The notes under the pieces were generated by a model that saw only the letters and a list, made by a program, of their open reading frames with translations, ran no database searches and was not told the origin of the DNA. This document shows, in pieces, positions 1 to 7,973 of a DNA stretch of 63,179 bases (the stretch's first letter is position 1; the number at the start of each line of letters is the position of its first letter). The position numbers were made by a program, and so were the translations under genes. The stretch lies in the NCBI GenBank assembly GCA_017303855.1, contig JAFLBL010000023.1, forward strand, positions 1 through 63,179. Reading direction: 5' to 3'. This DNA comes from Chitinophagales bacterium. GTDB taxonomy: Bacteria > Bacteroidota > Bacteroidia > Chitinophagales > Chitinophagaceae.

Positions 1-477
1 ATCATTGAAGTAATGGGACGTGATGCCGGTTACATTGCCCTGCATAGCGGGATTGCCACGGGTGCTGAAAACATCCTGATACCGGAACGCAAAACCGATA
101 TCAACAGCATTATTACTTCTCTCCAGGAAAAAGAACGCCGGAAGAAAATGGTAAACCTGATTGTGGTGGCCGAAGGCGACGAATTCGGTGGCGCCAATGA
201 AGTGCAACGGGTTTTGCAGGATAAACTTCCCAAAGCGGAAATCCGGGTTTGTATTCTCGGACATATTCAGCGGGGTGGATCACCCAGTTGTATGGACCGA
301 CTGATCGCCAGCCGTATGGGTTACCATGCGGTTGAATCCTTACTGGAAGGACGACACAATGTATTTGTGGGTATCCAGAACAACAAAATGAATTATATAC
401 CGCTGGAGACCGCGGTAAAAAATAAAGGAAAGATCAGCGATGAATGGATGAAGATTGTGAAAATCCTGGCCAGCTGA
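1..477 (+). CDS. pfkA: 6-phosphofructokinase, C-terminal part (5' end outside window)
   Basis: This is the C-terminal 158 residues of an ATP-dependent 6-phosphofructokinase, which makes fructose 1,6-bisphosphate in glycolysis. The reading frame is open from base 1, so the true start lies upstream. Visible residues include EVMGRDAG at residues 3-10 of the fragment and GHIQRGGSP further on; both are known fructose-6-phosphate binding segments of the bacterial PfkA family. The gene ends 39 bp before pyk on the same strand, so the two glycolytic kinases are probably cotranscribed. Nothing looks broken in the visible part. Confidence 0.95.
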   Translation: MIEVMGRDAGYIALHSGIATGAENILIPERKTDINSIITSLQEKERRKKMVNLIVVAEGDEFGGANEVQRVLQDKLPKAEIRVCILGHIQRGGSPSCMDRLIASRMGYHAVESLLEGRHNVFVGIQNNKMNYIPLETAVKNKGKISDEWMKIVKILAS

Positions 478-516
478 TTCTTTTCATTCACCTCCCTAAA
501 AGAATGCCACTTCGAT

Positions 517-2007
517 ATGAACAAAAACATTGACAAATACCTGCATAAAACATTTGATAAAGAAGCCGGCCGCCAGCATGCATTTAAACGTACCAAAATC
601 GTAGCCACTGTAGGCCCGGCCTGTGATACGTATGATAAATTACTGGAACTGGTTAAAGCCGGCGTAAATGTATTCCGGTTGAATTTTTCACACGGTACGC
701 ACGAAGACAAAGCCCGGATTATTGAACTGATCCATAAGATCAATAAATCGGAGCCGTATAATATCGCCATCCTGGCCGACCTGCAGGGGCCAAAACTGCG
801 GGTGGGCGAACTGGAAGGAGGTCAACTCGAAATCAAAGAAGGCGATATCCTGACTTTCACCAATGAGAAAGTAGTTGGTACCCGGGAAAAGATATATGTC
901 TCCTACCCCGACCTTCATTCCGATGTGAAAGTGGGCGAGAAAATTCTGTTTGACGATGGCAAACTGGAAGTGATGGTTACGGAAATTACAGCGGATAAAA
1001 ACGTGAAAGCGGAAGTTACGTTAGGCGGCTTGTTACTTCCCAAGAAAGGAATGAACCTGCCTGATACGAGCATCTCATTACCCTCACTTACTGAAAAAGA
1101 CCTGGCTGATCTCGTTTTCATTATGAAACACCAGGTGGAATGGGTGGCTTTATCTTTTGTACGAAATCCGGCTGATATCACCGATCTGAAACAACGGATA
1201 AAGAAAGCGGGACATTCGGCAAAAGTGATCGCCAAAATCGAAATGCCGCAGGCGGTGGTTAATCTCCGCGACATTATTGTGGAAAGTGACGGCGTAATGA
1301 TTGCCCGGGGCGATCTCGGTGTGGAACTGCCGGTGGAAGCCGTCCCGCTGATTCAGAAGGACATCATTAAAAAATGCCTGCACCGGGCCAAACCGGTAAT
1401 CGTGGCTACACAGATGATGGAAAGTATGATTGAACGTACCAAACCCAACCGGAGTGAAATCACGGATGTGGCCAACGCGGTGCTGGAAGGCGCGGACGCG
1501 GTGATGCTCAGCGGAGAAACCGCTACGGGCAAATATCCCCGCCTGGTGGTGGAAACCATGACCAAGATCATTAAGGAGATTGAAGATAAAGCGTATGTGT
1601 ATAACCGTGAGGAAATGCTGAAACCGCAGTCCCATTCCCCCTCCTTCCTCAGTGATGCGATCTGTTACAATGCGGCAAAACTCGCGGAAGACGTAAATGC
1701 CGATGCACTGATCGGAATGACGCAGAGCGGATATACCGGCTTCATGTTAAGCAGCTACCGGCCCAAAGCGCACCTGTATATATTTACCAAAGTGCGTTCG
1801 CTTGTCAATCAGCTCAGTCTCAGCTGGGGCGTACGGGCTTTTTACTACGATGAAGAAGAGAGCCTGGATGATATCTTCTCCGATCAGATTGATATTTTAA
1901 AAGAAAGGGATTTTGTCCGCAATGGCGACGTGGTGGTAAGCACCGGCTCCACCCCGATACACCTGCACCTTCCGACGAATGTGCTGAAGATCGCGAAAGT
2001 GGAATAA
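517..2007 (+). CDS. pyk: Pyruvate kinase
   Basis: Pyruvate kinase of 496 residues converts phosphoenolpyruvate and ADP to pyruvate and ATP in the cytoplasm. The N-terminal KIVATVGPAC and FRLNFSHG segments, the DLQGPKLRVG segment and the signature around IAKIEMPQ, with the active-site lysine at K240, are all present. MIARGDLGVELP and the MLSGETATGKYP stretch follow, then a complete C-terminal domain. Length is normal for the family. It lies 39 bp after pfkA and ends in a strong hairpin terminator, so pfkA-pyk looks like a short glycolytic operon. Confidence 0.97.
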   Translation: MNKNIDKYLHKTFDKEAGRQHAFKRTKIVATVGPACDTYDKLLELVKAGVNVFRLNFSHGTHEDKARIIELIHKINKSEPYNIAILADLQGPKLRVGELEGGQLEIKEGDILTFTNEKVVGTREKIYVSYPDLHSDVKVGEKILFDDGKLEVMVTEITADKNVKAEVTLGGLLLPKKGMNLPDTSISLPSLTEKDLADLVFIMKHQVEWVALSFVRNPADITDLKQRIKKAGHSAKVIAKIEMPQAVVNLRDIIVESDGVMIARGDLGVELPVEAVPLIQKDIIKKCLHRAKPVIVATQMMESMIERTKPNRSEITDVANAVLEGADAVMLSGETATGKYPRLVVETMTKIIKEIEDKAYVYNREEMLKPQSHSPSFLSDAICYNAAKLAEDVNADALIGMTQSGYTGFMLSSYRPKAHLYIFTKVRSLVNQLSLSWGVRAFYYDEEESLDDIFSDQIDILKERDFVRNGDVVVSTGSTPIHLHLPTNVLKIAKVE

Positions 2008-2012
2008 CGAAA

Positions 2013-2038
2013 AAGGCTGGCCAATGGCCAGCCTTTTT
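2013..2038. terminator. Bidirectional rho-independent terminator (pyk / DUF1080 gene)
   Basis: A 10 bp perfect stem (AAGGCTGGCC / GGCCAGCCTT) with a 3 nt loop is flanked by A-runs on the left and T-runs on the right, so it can end transcription from pyk and from the convergent gene that stops at 2057. Confidence 0.9.
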
Positions 2039-2056
2039 AAATCAGTATAAGCTCTA

Positions 2057-2833
2057 TTATAATTTACGGATCATCACATTCCGGTACCAGACCATATTGC
2101 CATGATCCTGCAGACCGATTTTTCCTTTTTTATAGGTGCCGAAATCAGGCATGCTTTTAAATTTACTGCCGGCCACCAGTTTTTTCCAGGCATCATCCCA
2201 GAGCTGAGTCGACACCACCACTTCTCCATTCAGGAAAAGTTCCAGTTTACCGTTAAGTGATTTTATTTCCGCCAGGTTCCATTCGCCTGCCGGTTTCACG
2301 GTTTCCTTACTGCAGGAAATCAGGTCATAAAGATCACCGGCCCTGTGTTTGATAATCTTTGAATCAGGGTGCCCGTTATTGTCCAGCACCTGCATTTCCG
2401 GACCGGTATGCCAGGGCCATTCATATTTCGCGGTATCCTCATGAATATAAAAGATAATGCCACTGTTCCCGTCTTTGGCAATCTTCCATTCCAGTTTCAG
2501 GTGAAAGTTTTCAAATGCGGAATCAGTAACGATATCACCCCCGTCTTTAATCTGCCAGTCCTGTTTACTGGTGGTATTCAGGTACAGGTTACCATCAGCT
2601 ACTTTCCAGGCACTGCCGGTTACGGTACCACCGTATTTATGCCATCCGGCTGTGGTCTTCCCGTCAAACAATAGTTGCCATCCCTCTTTTTTTTGTTCAT
2701 CGGTTAACTGATTGGCGGCGGTTGCCTGGGTAGCCGGGCTGTCTGTATCCGTTTTGTTACCCGATCCGTTGCTGTTATTGCAGGAGCAGGCAATGGTCAT
2801 GGCGGCCAGGGAGCCGAATAGCAGGGTTTTCAT
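2057..2833 (-). CDS. DUF1080 (3-keto-disaccharide hydrolase family) lipoprotein
   Basis: A 258-residue exported lipoprotein; the signal peptide ends in the lipobox MTIAC with Cys16 as acylation site. After a low-complexity linker the DUF1080 fold starts at the typical LLFDGKTTAGW (residues 54-64). This family adopts a concanavalin-like fold and members are known to hydrolyse 3-keto-glucosides. It is the last gene of a four-gene operon (Gfo/Idh/MocA, isomerase, cytochrome c, DUF1080), 8 bp behind the cytochrome gene. Together with the divergent GMC dehydrogenase operon this supports a role in splitting 3-keto-glycosides at the cell envelope. The substrate cannot be read from sequence. Confidence 0.85.
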   Translation of the reverse strand: MKTLLFGSLAAMTIACSCNNSNGSGNKTDTDSPATQATAANQLTDEQKKEGWQLLFDGKTTAGWHKYGGTVTGSAWKVADGNLYLNTTSKQDWQIKDGGDIVTDSAFENFHLKLEWKIAKDGNSGIIFYIHEDTAKYEWPWHTGPEMQVLDNNGHPDSKIIKHRAGDLYDLISCSKETVKPAGEWNLAEIKSLNGKLELFLNGEVVVSTQLWDDAWKKLVAGSKFKSMPDFGTYKKGKIGLQDHGNMVWYRNVMIRKL

Positions 2834-2841
2834 TCCTTGAT

Positions 2842-3216
2842 TTATTTTTTAAGTAAGAGAATATATTTCACCATGGCTTCTGCATCTTCCTGTGAAATCA
2901 TCGGGTGAGGCGTCATCATAGCTGAGCCCCATACACCCATACCCCCTTTGATGATTTTATGTGCGAGATCAGTGATTTTGGCGGCATCTGCTCCGGCATA
3001 CTTTTCAGCAACGGCTGCATAGCTGGGCCCGGTAAAGGGGTCGTTGATTTTATGACAGGTCAGACAGTCACTCTTGGCCACCAGTTCCAATCCATTCTGG
3101 TAAGCAGGATCTTTAGGAGCTTCAGCTGTTTTTTTCTCTGGACTGCTGCTTGTTTCGCTGCCGCCACATGCGGTTAACAGGGCCAGACTCAACAAGGGAA
3201 GAATAATTTTTTTCAT
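2842..3216 (-). CDS. c-type cytochrome lipoprotein
   Basis: A 124-residue small cytochrome c of the class I type. The signal peptide ends at the lipobox LLTAC (Cys17), so it is membrane anchored on the outside of the cytoplasmic membrane. One haem attachment motif CLTCH is at residues 51-55, and methionines in the GGMGVWGSAMMTPHP segment (residues 91-105) can supply the axial ligand. It sits 8 bp upstream of the DUF1080 gene. In known glucoside/lactose 3-dehydrogenase systems a small cytochrome c accepts electrons from the GMC subunit; that role is inferred here from the neighbourhood. Confidence 0.88.
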   Translation of the reverse strand: MKKIILPLLSLALLTACGGSETSSSPEKKTAEAPKDPAYQNGLELVAKSDCLTCHKINDPFTGPSYAAVAEKYAGADAAKITDLAHKIIKGGMGVWGSAMMTPHPMISQEDAEAMVKYILLLKK

Positions 3217-3271
3217 ACTGGTAAATTTGAAATAATAGAATATTTAAAAAAAGGCACAACGAAATTAGTCT

Positions 3272-4327
3272 TTAATCCAACCCAAGCAAGCGTCTGTTTG
3301 CTTTTTCATCGGTTCCGCTGTTGGCAAAATCATCAAAGGCTCTTTCCGTAACCCGGATAATATGTTGCCGGATAAACTCCGCCCCTTCTTTTGCCCCGTC
3401 TTCCGGGTGTTTAATACAGCACTCCCACTCCATCACCGCCCATCCCGCATAGTCATATTGTGTCAGTTTGCTGAAAATGGTTTTAAAATCCACCTGTCCG
3501 TCACCGGGAGACCGGTACCTGCCGGCCCGGTTGGCCCACGACTGATAGCCACCAAAAGTACCCTGACGTCCCGTGGCATTAAACTCCGCATCTTTTACAT
3601 GAAAAGCTTTAATACGCTCATGGTAAAAATCGATATACTGAATATAATCGAGCTGTTGCAATACGAAGTGTGAGGGATCATATAACAGGCAGGCTCGTGG
3701 ATGATGATTTACTTCATCCAGGAACATTTCATAAGTCGTCCCGTCAAAGAGGTCTTCACCCGGATGAATTTCATAACAGACATCCACCCCGCATTCTTCA
3801 AAATAATTCAGAATGGGAGTCCACCTTTTACCCAGTTCTTTAAAGCCTTCTTCTACCAGGCCGGCCGGTCGTTGTGGCCAGGGATGAAAAGTATGCCAGA
3901 GTAAAGAACCGCTGAAAGTAGGATGCGCGGTTAGTCCCAGGTGTTGAGATGCTTTTGCTCCGTATTTCACCTGCTGTACAGCCCATTCCGTACGGGCTTT
4001 GGGATTACCCCGTAAAACTTCTGGGGCGAACCCGTCAAATAATGTATCATACGCCGGATGAACGGCTACCAGTTGTCCCTGCAGGTGTGTGGACAATTCG
4101 GATATTTCCAGACCGCAATCATTCACGATCCCTTTTATCTCATCCGCGTAGGTTTTACTTTCCGCGGCCAGTTGCAGGTTGATACAACGGGGATCCCAGG
4201 TGGGAATCTGTACCGCAGTATATCCAAGCGATTCCGCCCAGAGACAGATCGATTTTAAATTGTTAAATGGTGCTTCATCACCCATAAACTGGGCCAGGAA
4301 GAGGCCGGGGCCTTTAATGGTTGTCAT
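3272..4327 (-). CDS. Sugar phosphate isomerase/epimerase (AP endonuclease 2 fold)
   Basis: A 351-residue TIM-barrel protein of the xylose isomerase-like family. No signal peptide is visible, so it should be cytoplasmic. Four acidic/histidine positions fit the usual divalent metal site: E187 (YEIHPGE), D217 (YDPSHF), H243 (FHVKDAE) and E300 (VMEWE). It is 28 bp behind the Gfo/Idh/MocA gene and 55 bp before the cytochrome gene in the same operon. Relatives are annotated as sugar isomerases or epimerases, mostly without a tested substrate. Here it could act on a keto-sugar made by the dehydrogenase, but this is inference. Confidence 0.85.
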   Translation of the reverse strand: MTTIKGPGLFLAQFMGDEAPFNNLKSICLWAESLGYTAVQIPTWDPRCINLQLAAESKTYADEIKGIVNDCGLEISELSTHLQGQLVAVHPAYDTLFDGFAPEVLRGNPKARTEWAVQQVKYGAKASQHLGLTAHPTFSGSLLWHTFHPWPQRPAGLVEEGFKELGKRWTPILNYFEECGVDVCYEIHPGEDLFDGTTYEMFLDEVNHHPRACLLYDPSHFVLQQLDYIQYIDFYHERIKAFHVKDAEFNATGRQGTFGGYQSWANRAGRYRSPGDGQVDFKTIFSKLTQYDYAGWAVMEWECCIKHPEDGAKEGAEFIRQHIIRVTERAFDDFANSGTDEKANRRLLGLD

Positions 4328-4355
4328 TTGAAAAATAATTAATGCTGATTAAATA

Positions 4356-5516
4356 CTATACAACAAACGGCGTCCACTTGGTAGTTGATTTCCCCGATTC
4401 AATGATGTTTTCAATAAAGGCCATACCCCGTATTCCTTCTTCCACACCCGGAAAATCAAGCCATTCCGGCCGGGGTGTTTCCCCATTCATTTTTGCACGA
4501 ATAGTCAATGCAAAGTTCCTGTATAAATTGGCGAAAGCTTCCAGGAAACCTTCCGGATGCCCCGCGGGTGTGCGGCAGTTATGACTGGCAAATGGATCCA
4601 GGTAACCACTGCCTGCCCGGTAAATTTCAACCGGTTTATCCAGCCATTTTACCAATAGTGTATTCGTATCCTCATGTTTCCATTCCAGTCCGCCCTTCTC
4701 GCCATACACACGGATTTTCACATTATTTTCTTCACCAGCGGCAATCTGCGTAGCCATCAGCACTCCGGTGACACCACTGTCAAATTGTAAAAATGCCGCA
4801 CCATCATCATCAAGCATTCTGCCTTCCACGATGGTATTCACATGAGCACAGATGGCGGTTACTTTTAAACCGGTTACATATTCTGCCAGGTTAAACGCAT
4901 GTGTGCCGATATCGCCCATGGAGCCGGCCTTTCCGCTTTTCTTCGGATCCGTACGCCAGGCCGCCTGTGTCTGACCGGTCTTTTCCAGGAATGTACTCAG
5001 CCAGCCTTGCGGATATTCCACATATACTTTCCTGATTTTTCCCAACAGCCCCGCTTGCAGCATACGCTTTGCCTGTTTCACCATCGGGTAACCATTGTAG
5101 GTATGACAAAGCAGGAGGCTGAGCCCTGTTTCTTCCAGTTTCTTTTTCAGTTGTTTTGCTTCATCCAGCGAAAAAGTGATCGGCTTTTCAATGACCACAT
5201 TAAATCCTTTATCCAATGCCATCATCGCCGGTTCAAAATGCACGAAATTGGGCGTAACGATGGTAACAAAATCAATCCGTTTATCTGCCGGCATCGCCGC
5301 TTCTTTTTCAAGCATGGTTTTATAATCCAAGTAAATCCGATCTTCCTCCAGAAACAACTGCCTGCCTGAAGCCAGGGCCACATCCGGATTCACACTGAGG
5401 GCTCCGGCCACCAGTTCCACCTGCCCGTCCATATTGAGAGCGATACGGTGTACGGCCCCGATAAATGCATCCATACCGCCACCGATCATGGCCATTCTTA
5501 GTTTTCTGTTTTGCAT
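4356..5516 (-). CDS. Gfo/Idh/MocA family NAD(P)-dependent oxidoreductase
   Basis: A 386-residue two-domain dehydrogenase. The N-terminal Rossmann segment MAMIGGGMDAFIG (residues 8-20) binds the dinucleotide; EKPITF with catalytic-type Lys111 follows, and MGDIGTHAFN carries the Asp/His pair typical of the family. It has no signal peptide and is the first gene of the leftward operon, with its start only a few bases from a CAAACGTTTG palindrome. Family members oxidise or reduce sugar carbons, including C3 of keto-sugars. With DUF1080 and the GMC dehydrogenase nearby, a 3-keto-sugar reductase (or the reverse reaction) is the best guess. Confidence 0.87.
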   Translation of the reverse strand: MQNRKLRMAMIGGGMDAFIGAVHRIALNMDGQVELVAGALSVNPDVALASGRQLFLEEDRIYLDYKTMLEKEAAMPADKRIDFVTIVTPNFVHFEPAMMALDKGFNVVIEKPITFSLDEAKQLKKKLEETGLSLLLCHTYNGYPMVKQAKRMLQAGLLGKIRKVYVEYPQGWLSTFLEKTGQTQAAWRTDPKKSGKAGSMGDIGTHAFNLAEYVTGLKVTAICAHVNTIVEGRMLDDDGAAFLQFDSGVTGVLMATQIAAGEENNVKIRVYGEKGGLEWKHEDTNTLLVKWLDKPVEIYRAGSGYLDPFASHNCRTPAGHPEGFLEAFANLYRNFALTIRAKMNGETPRPEWLDFPGVEEGIRGMAFIENIIESGKSTTKWTPFVV

Positions 5517-5518
5517 TG

Positions 5519-5528
5519 CAAACGTTTG
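5519..5528. promoter_or_regulatory. Perfect 10 bp palindrome, LacI/GalR-type operator candidate
   Basis: CAAACGTTTG lies 2 bases upstream of the Gfo/Idh/MocA start codon, in the divergent region between the two sugar operons. The core resembles LacI-family half-sites meeting at a central CG. No LacI-type regulator gene is in the window. Site and regulator are inferred. Confidence 0.45.
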
Positions 5529-5555
5529 AAATGAATAATGTGAATAAACAAAAAA

Positions 5556-5568
5556 TTACCGATGGTAA
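5556..5568. promoter_or_regulatory. Inverted repeat TTACC-GAT-GGTAA in the divergent promoter region
   Basis: A second perfect inverted repeat with 5 bp arms and a 3 bp spacer lies in the 152 bp gap between the two divergent sugar operons. It could be an operator half way between both promoters. The arms are short, so chance is possible. Confidence 0.3.
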
Positions 5569-5668
5569 AATTTGATAATTGATAAATAAATTGTGTGGTT
5601 AAAAATAGTACATTTAGTTTTCCGAAATCCATTTTTAAAAAACTAACGATTTACAAAAAGGCTCGCAC

Positions 5669-6892
5669 ATGAAATTAACTACACGCGTTCAGCTGTCGGT
5701 CATGATGTTTCTTGAATTTTTTATCTGGGGAGGATGGTTCGTGACATTAGGCACTTTTTTAGGAACGAACCTGCAGGCTGACGGAGCCAGTATCGGCCAG
5801 GTATTTTCCACGCAATCCTGGGGTGCCATTATTGCCCCTTTTATTATTGGATTGATAGCCGACCGTTTTTTTAACGCGGAAAAAATCTTAGGCGTATTGC
5901 ATATTGCCGGAGCCTTCCTGATGTACCAGTTATATTCCGCAGACAATATCAGCACCTTTTATCCATATGTTTTTGGCTACATGGTATTATATATGCCTAC
6001 GCTGGCCCTGGTCAACTCCGTTTCTTTTAACCAGATGAAGAATCCGGAAAAAGAGTTTTCCAATATCCGTGTCTGGGGTACCATCGGCTGGATCGTGGCC
6101 GGTTTACTGATCAGTTATCTGTTTCATTGGGATTCCAAAGAAAATATCGCGGCCGGCCTGTTGAAAAACACGTTCCTGCTGTCGGGAGCGGCCGCACTGG
6201 CGCTGGGTCTGTTAAGCTTCACTTTACCCGCCACTCCCCCCTCTAAAAAAAGCGGGGAAAAAGTACGTGTGGGTGATATCATCGGACTGGATGCGTTGAA
6301 GCTGTTAAAAGATAAAAACTTTGCCCTCTTTTTCCTGGCATCCGTTGCCATTTGTATCCCACTGGCTTTTTATTACCAGAATACAAATCCCTTTCTCACC
6401 AATATCGGCATGACCAATCCCACTGGCAAAATGACCATTGGCCAGGGATCTGAAGTATTGTTCCTGCTCGCCCTGCCGCTTTTCTTTACCCGTTTTGGTT
6501 TTAAAAAAACCATCCTGGTAGGTATGCTGGCCTGGGCGCTACGCTATGTGTTATTTGCCTATGGCAATGCCGGCGAACTGAGTTTTATGCTGATCACGGG
6601 AATTGCATTACATGGCATCTGCTATGATTTCTTTTTTGTATCCGGCCAGATCTATACCAATTCAAAAGCCGGTGAACAATACAAGAGCGCCGCACAGGGA
6701 CTCATCACACTCGCCACTTACGGAGTAGGTATGCTGATCGGTTTTAAAGTAGCGGGCATGATCACGGATGCATATAACAACAACGGCGTCTTCGATTATA
6801 AAATGATCTGGCTGATTCCTGCTGCCATCGCGGCGGCGGTGATGCTGCTCTTCGCCGTCAGTTTCAAAGACGAAAAAATAACCAACTCCTGA
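5669..6892 (+). CDS. MFS permease of the nucleoside:H+ symporter (NupG-like) family
   Basis: A 407-residue, very hydrophobic protein with about 12 membrane segments. The start, with FFIWGGWFVTLGTFLG in the first segment and IIGLIADRFF after the second, matches the Nuc_H_symport group of major facilitator transporters. In Bacteroidota such proteins often sit in sugar gene clusters, and their true substrates are mostly untested. It opens the rightward operon and is followed 16 bp later by a TIM-barrel gene. Import of the oxidised or hydrolysed sugar is the likely job here; nucleoside uptake is the alternative. Confidence 0.85.
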   Translation: MKLTTRVQLSVMMFLEFFIWGGWFVTLGTFLGTNLQADGASIGQVFSTQSWGAIIAPFIIGLIADRFFNAEKILGVLHIAGAFLMYQLYSADNISTFYPYVFGYMVLYMPTLALVNSVSFNQMKNPEKEFSNIRVWGTIGWIVAGLLISYLFHWDSKENIAAGLLKNTFLLSGAAALALGLLSFTLPATPPSKKSGEKVRVGDIIGLDALKLLKDKNFALFFLASVAICIPLAFYYQNTNPFLTNIGMTNPTGKMTIGQGSEVLFLLALPLFFTRFGFKKTILVGMLAWALRYVLFAYGNAGELSFMLITGIALHGICYDFFFVSGQIYTNSKAGEQYKSAAQGLITLATYGVGMLIGFKVAGMITDAYNNNGVFDYKMIWLIPAAIAAAVMLLFAVSFKDEKITNS

Positions 6893-6908
6893 CCGGCAAA
6901 ACAGGTAT

Positions 6909-7805
6909 ATGAATAAACAAACATCCCGACGCGATGCCCTGAAACAACTGGCGGCCGGTTCACTGGCAGCAGGCACCCTGACCGGCTTGTCATCTTTTGC
7001 CAATCATGATATGGAAGACAATGGCAAACTCATAGGCAATATCAATCATTCCGTTTGTTCCTGGACGTATAACTTCATGCCACTTGATGAATTATGCGTA
7101 ACCGTTAAGAAACTGGGCTTTTCCGCGATCGATCTGCTTGCGCCAAAAGACTGGCCCACGGTACAGCAACACGGTATCACCTGTTCCATGTGCTATACAG
7201 CCGGTAAAATCAGTCTCACCGAAGGATGGAACAATAAAAATAATCATGCCTGGCTGATAAAAGATTTCACTGAAGCGATTCCCCTGGTTGCAAAAGCAGG
7301 GTATAAAAACCTGATCTGTTTCAGCGGTAACCGTAACGGTATGGATGATGAGACCGGGATGAAAAACTGCGCGGAAGGATTAAAGCAGGTTATCGGAATG
7401 GCGGAAAAAGAAGGCGTGATCATCCAGATGGAACTGTTCAACAGTAAAGTGGATCACAAAGATTATATGGCCGATAAGAGTGCCTGGGGTGTGGCCCTGT
7501 GTAAAATGATCGGCTCCCCGAATTTCAAATTACTATACGACATCTATCATATGCAGATCAATGAAGGTGATGTGATCCGTACCATTCGTGACAGTCATGA
7601 GTATTTTGGCCATTACCATACAGCCGGTGTACCAGGCCGTCATGAAATCGATGAATCGCAGGAACTCTATTATCCGGCGATCATGAAAGCCATCGTGGCC
7701 ACCGGCTATAAAGGATATGTGGCGCAGGAGTTCATTACCACGGGAAAGGATACAAAGGAAAAAACAGCAGCGCTGAAGAAGGCGATTAAGATATGTGATG
7801 TCTGA
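6909..7805 (+). CDS. Hydroxypyruvate isomerase-like TIM-barrel protein with Tat signal
   Basis: A 298-residue xylose isomerase-like TIM barrel. The N-terminus carries SRRDALKQL followed by a hydrophobic, Ala/Gly-rich stretch, a twin-arginine signal, so it is probably exported folded. The metal-site pattern of the hydroxypyruvate isomerase group is present: E175 (MELFN), D211 (YDIYHMQ), a His in HYHTAGVPGRHE, and E274 (AQEF). It is 16 bp behind the permease gene. A role as periplasmic sugar isomerase or lyase in the same pathway is inferred; the family name does not prove the substrate. Confidence 0.85.
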   Translation: MNKQTSRRDALKQLAAGSLAAGTLTGLSSFANHDMEDNGKLIGNINHSVCSWTYNFMPLDELCVTVKKLGFSAIDLLAPKDWPTVQQHGITCSMCYTAGKISLTEGWNNKNNHAWLIKDFTEAIPLVAKAGYKNLICFSGNRNGMDDETGMKNCAEGLKQVIGMAEKEGVIIQMELFNSKVDHKDYMADKSAWGVALCKMIGSPNFKLLYDIYHMQINEGDVIRTIRDSHEYFGHYHTAGVPGRHEIDESQELYYPAIMKAIVATGYKGYVAQEFITTGKDTKEKTAALKKAIKICDV

Positions 7806-7810
7806 GAGAA

Positions 7811-7936
7811 AGTACGAGGTACGAAGTACGAAGTACGAAAGCAGTCTGTAAAACGAGAATCTGTTGGTTAATTTAGTAACAAGATTCTAAGAACCGGCAG
7901 TTTAATTACATCTGACAACCAACATCTGACAACTGA
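7811..7936. repeat. Intergenic two-armed repeat, family B (GTACGAA heptamers / CTGACAAC arm)
   Basis: The left arm at 7811-7841 is a run of GTACGAG/GTACGAA heptamers. The right arm at 7908-7936 repeats ACATCTGACAAC twice. About 65 bp of unrelated sequence lies between. The same two arms in the opposite orientation occur near 52000. The element sits inside the rightward sugar operon, between the TIM-barrel and GMC genes. Confidence 0.75.
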
Positions 7937-7973
7937 AATTGAAATAAAAAACCAATAAAAAAACGATCTAACG

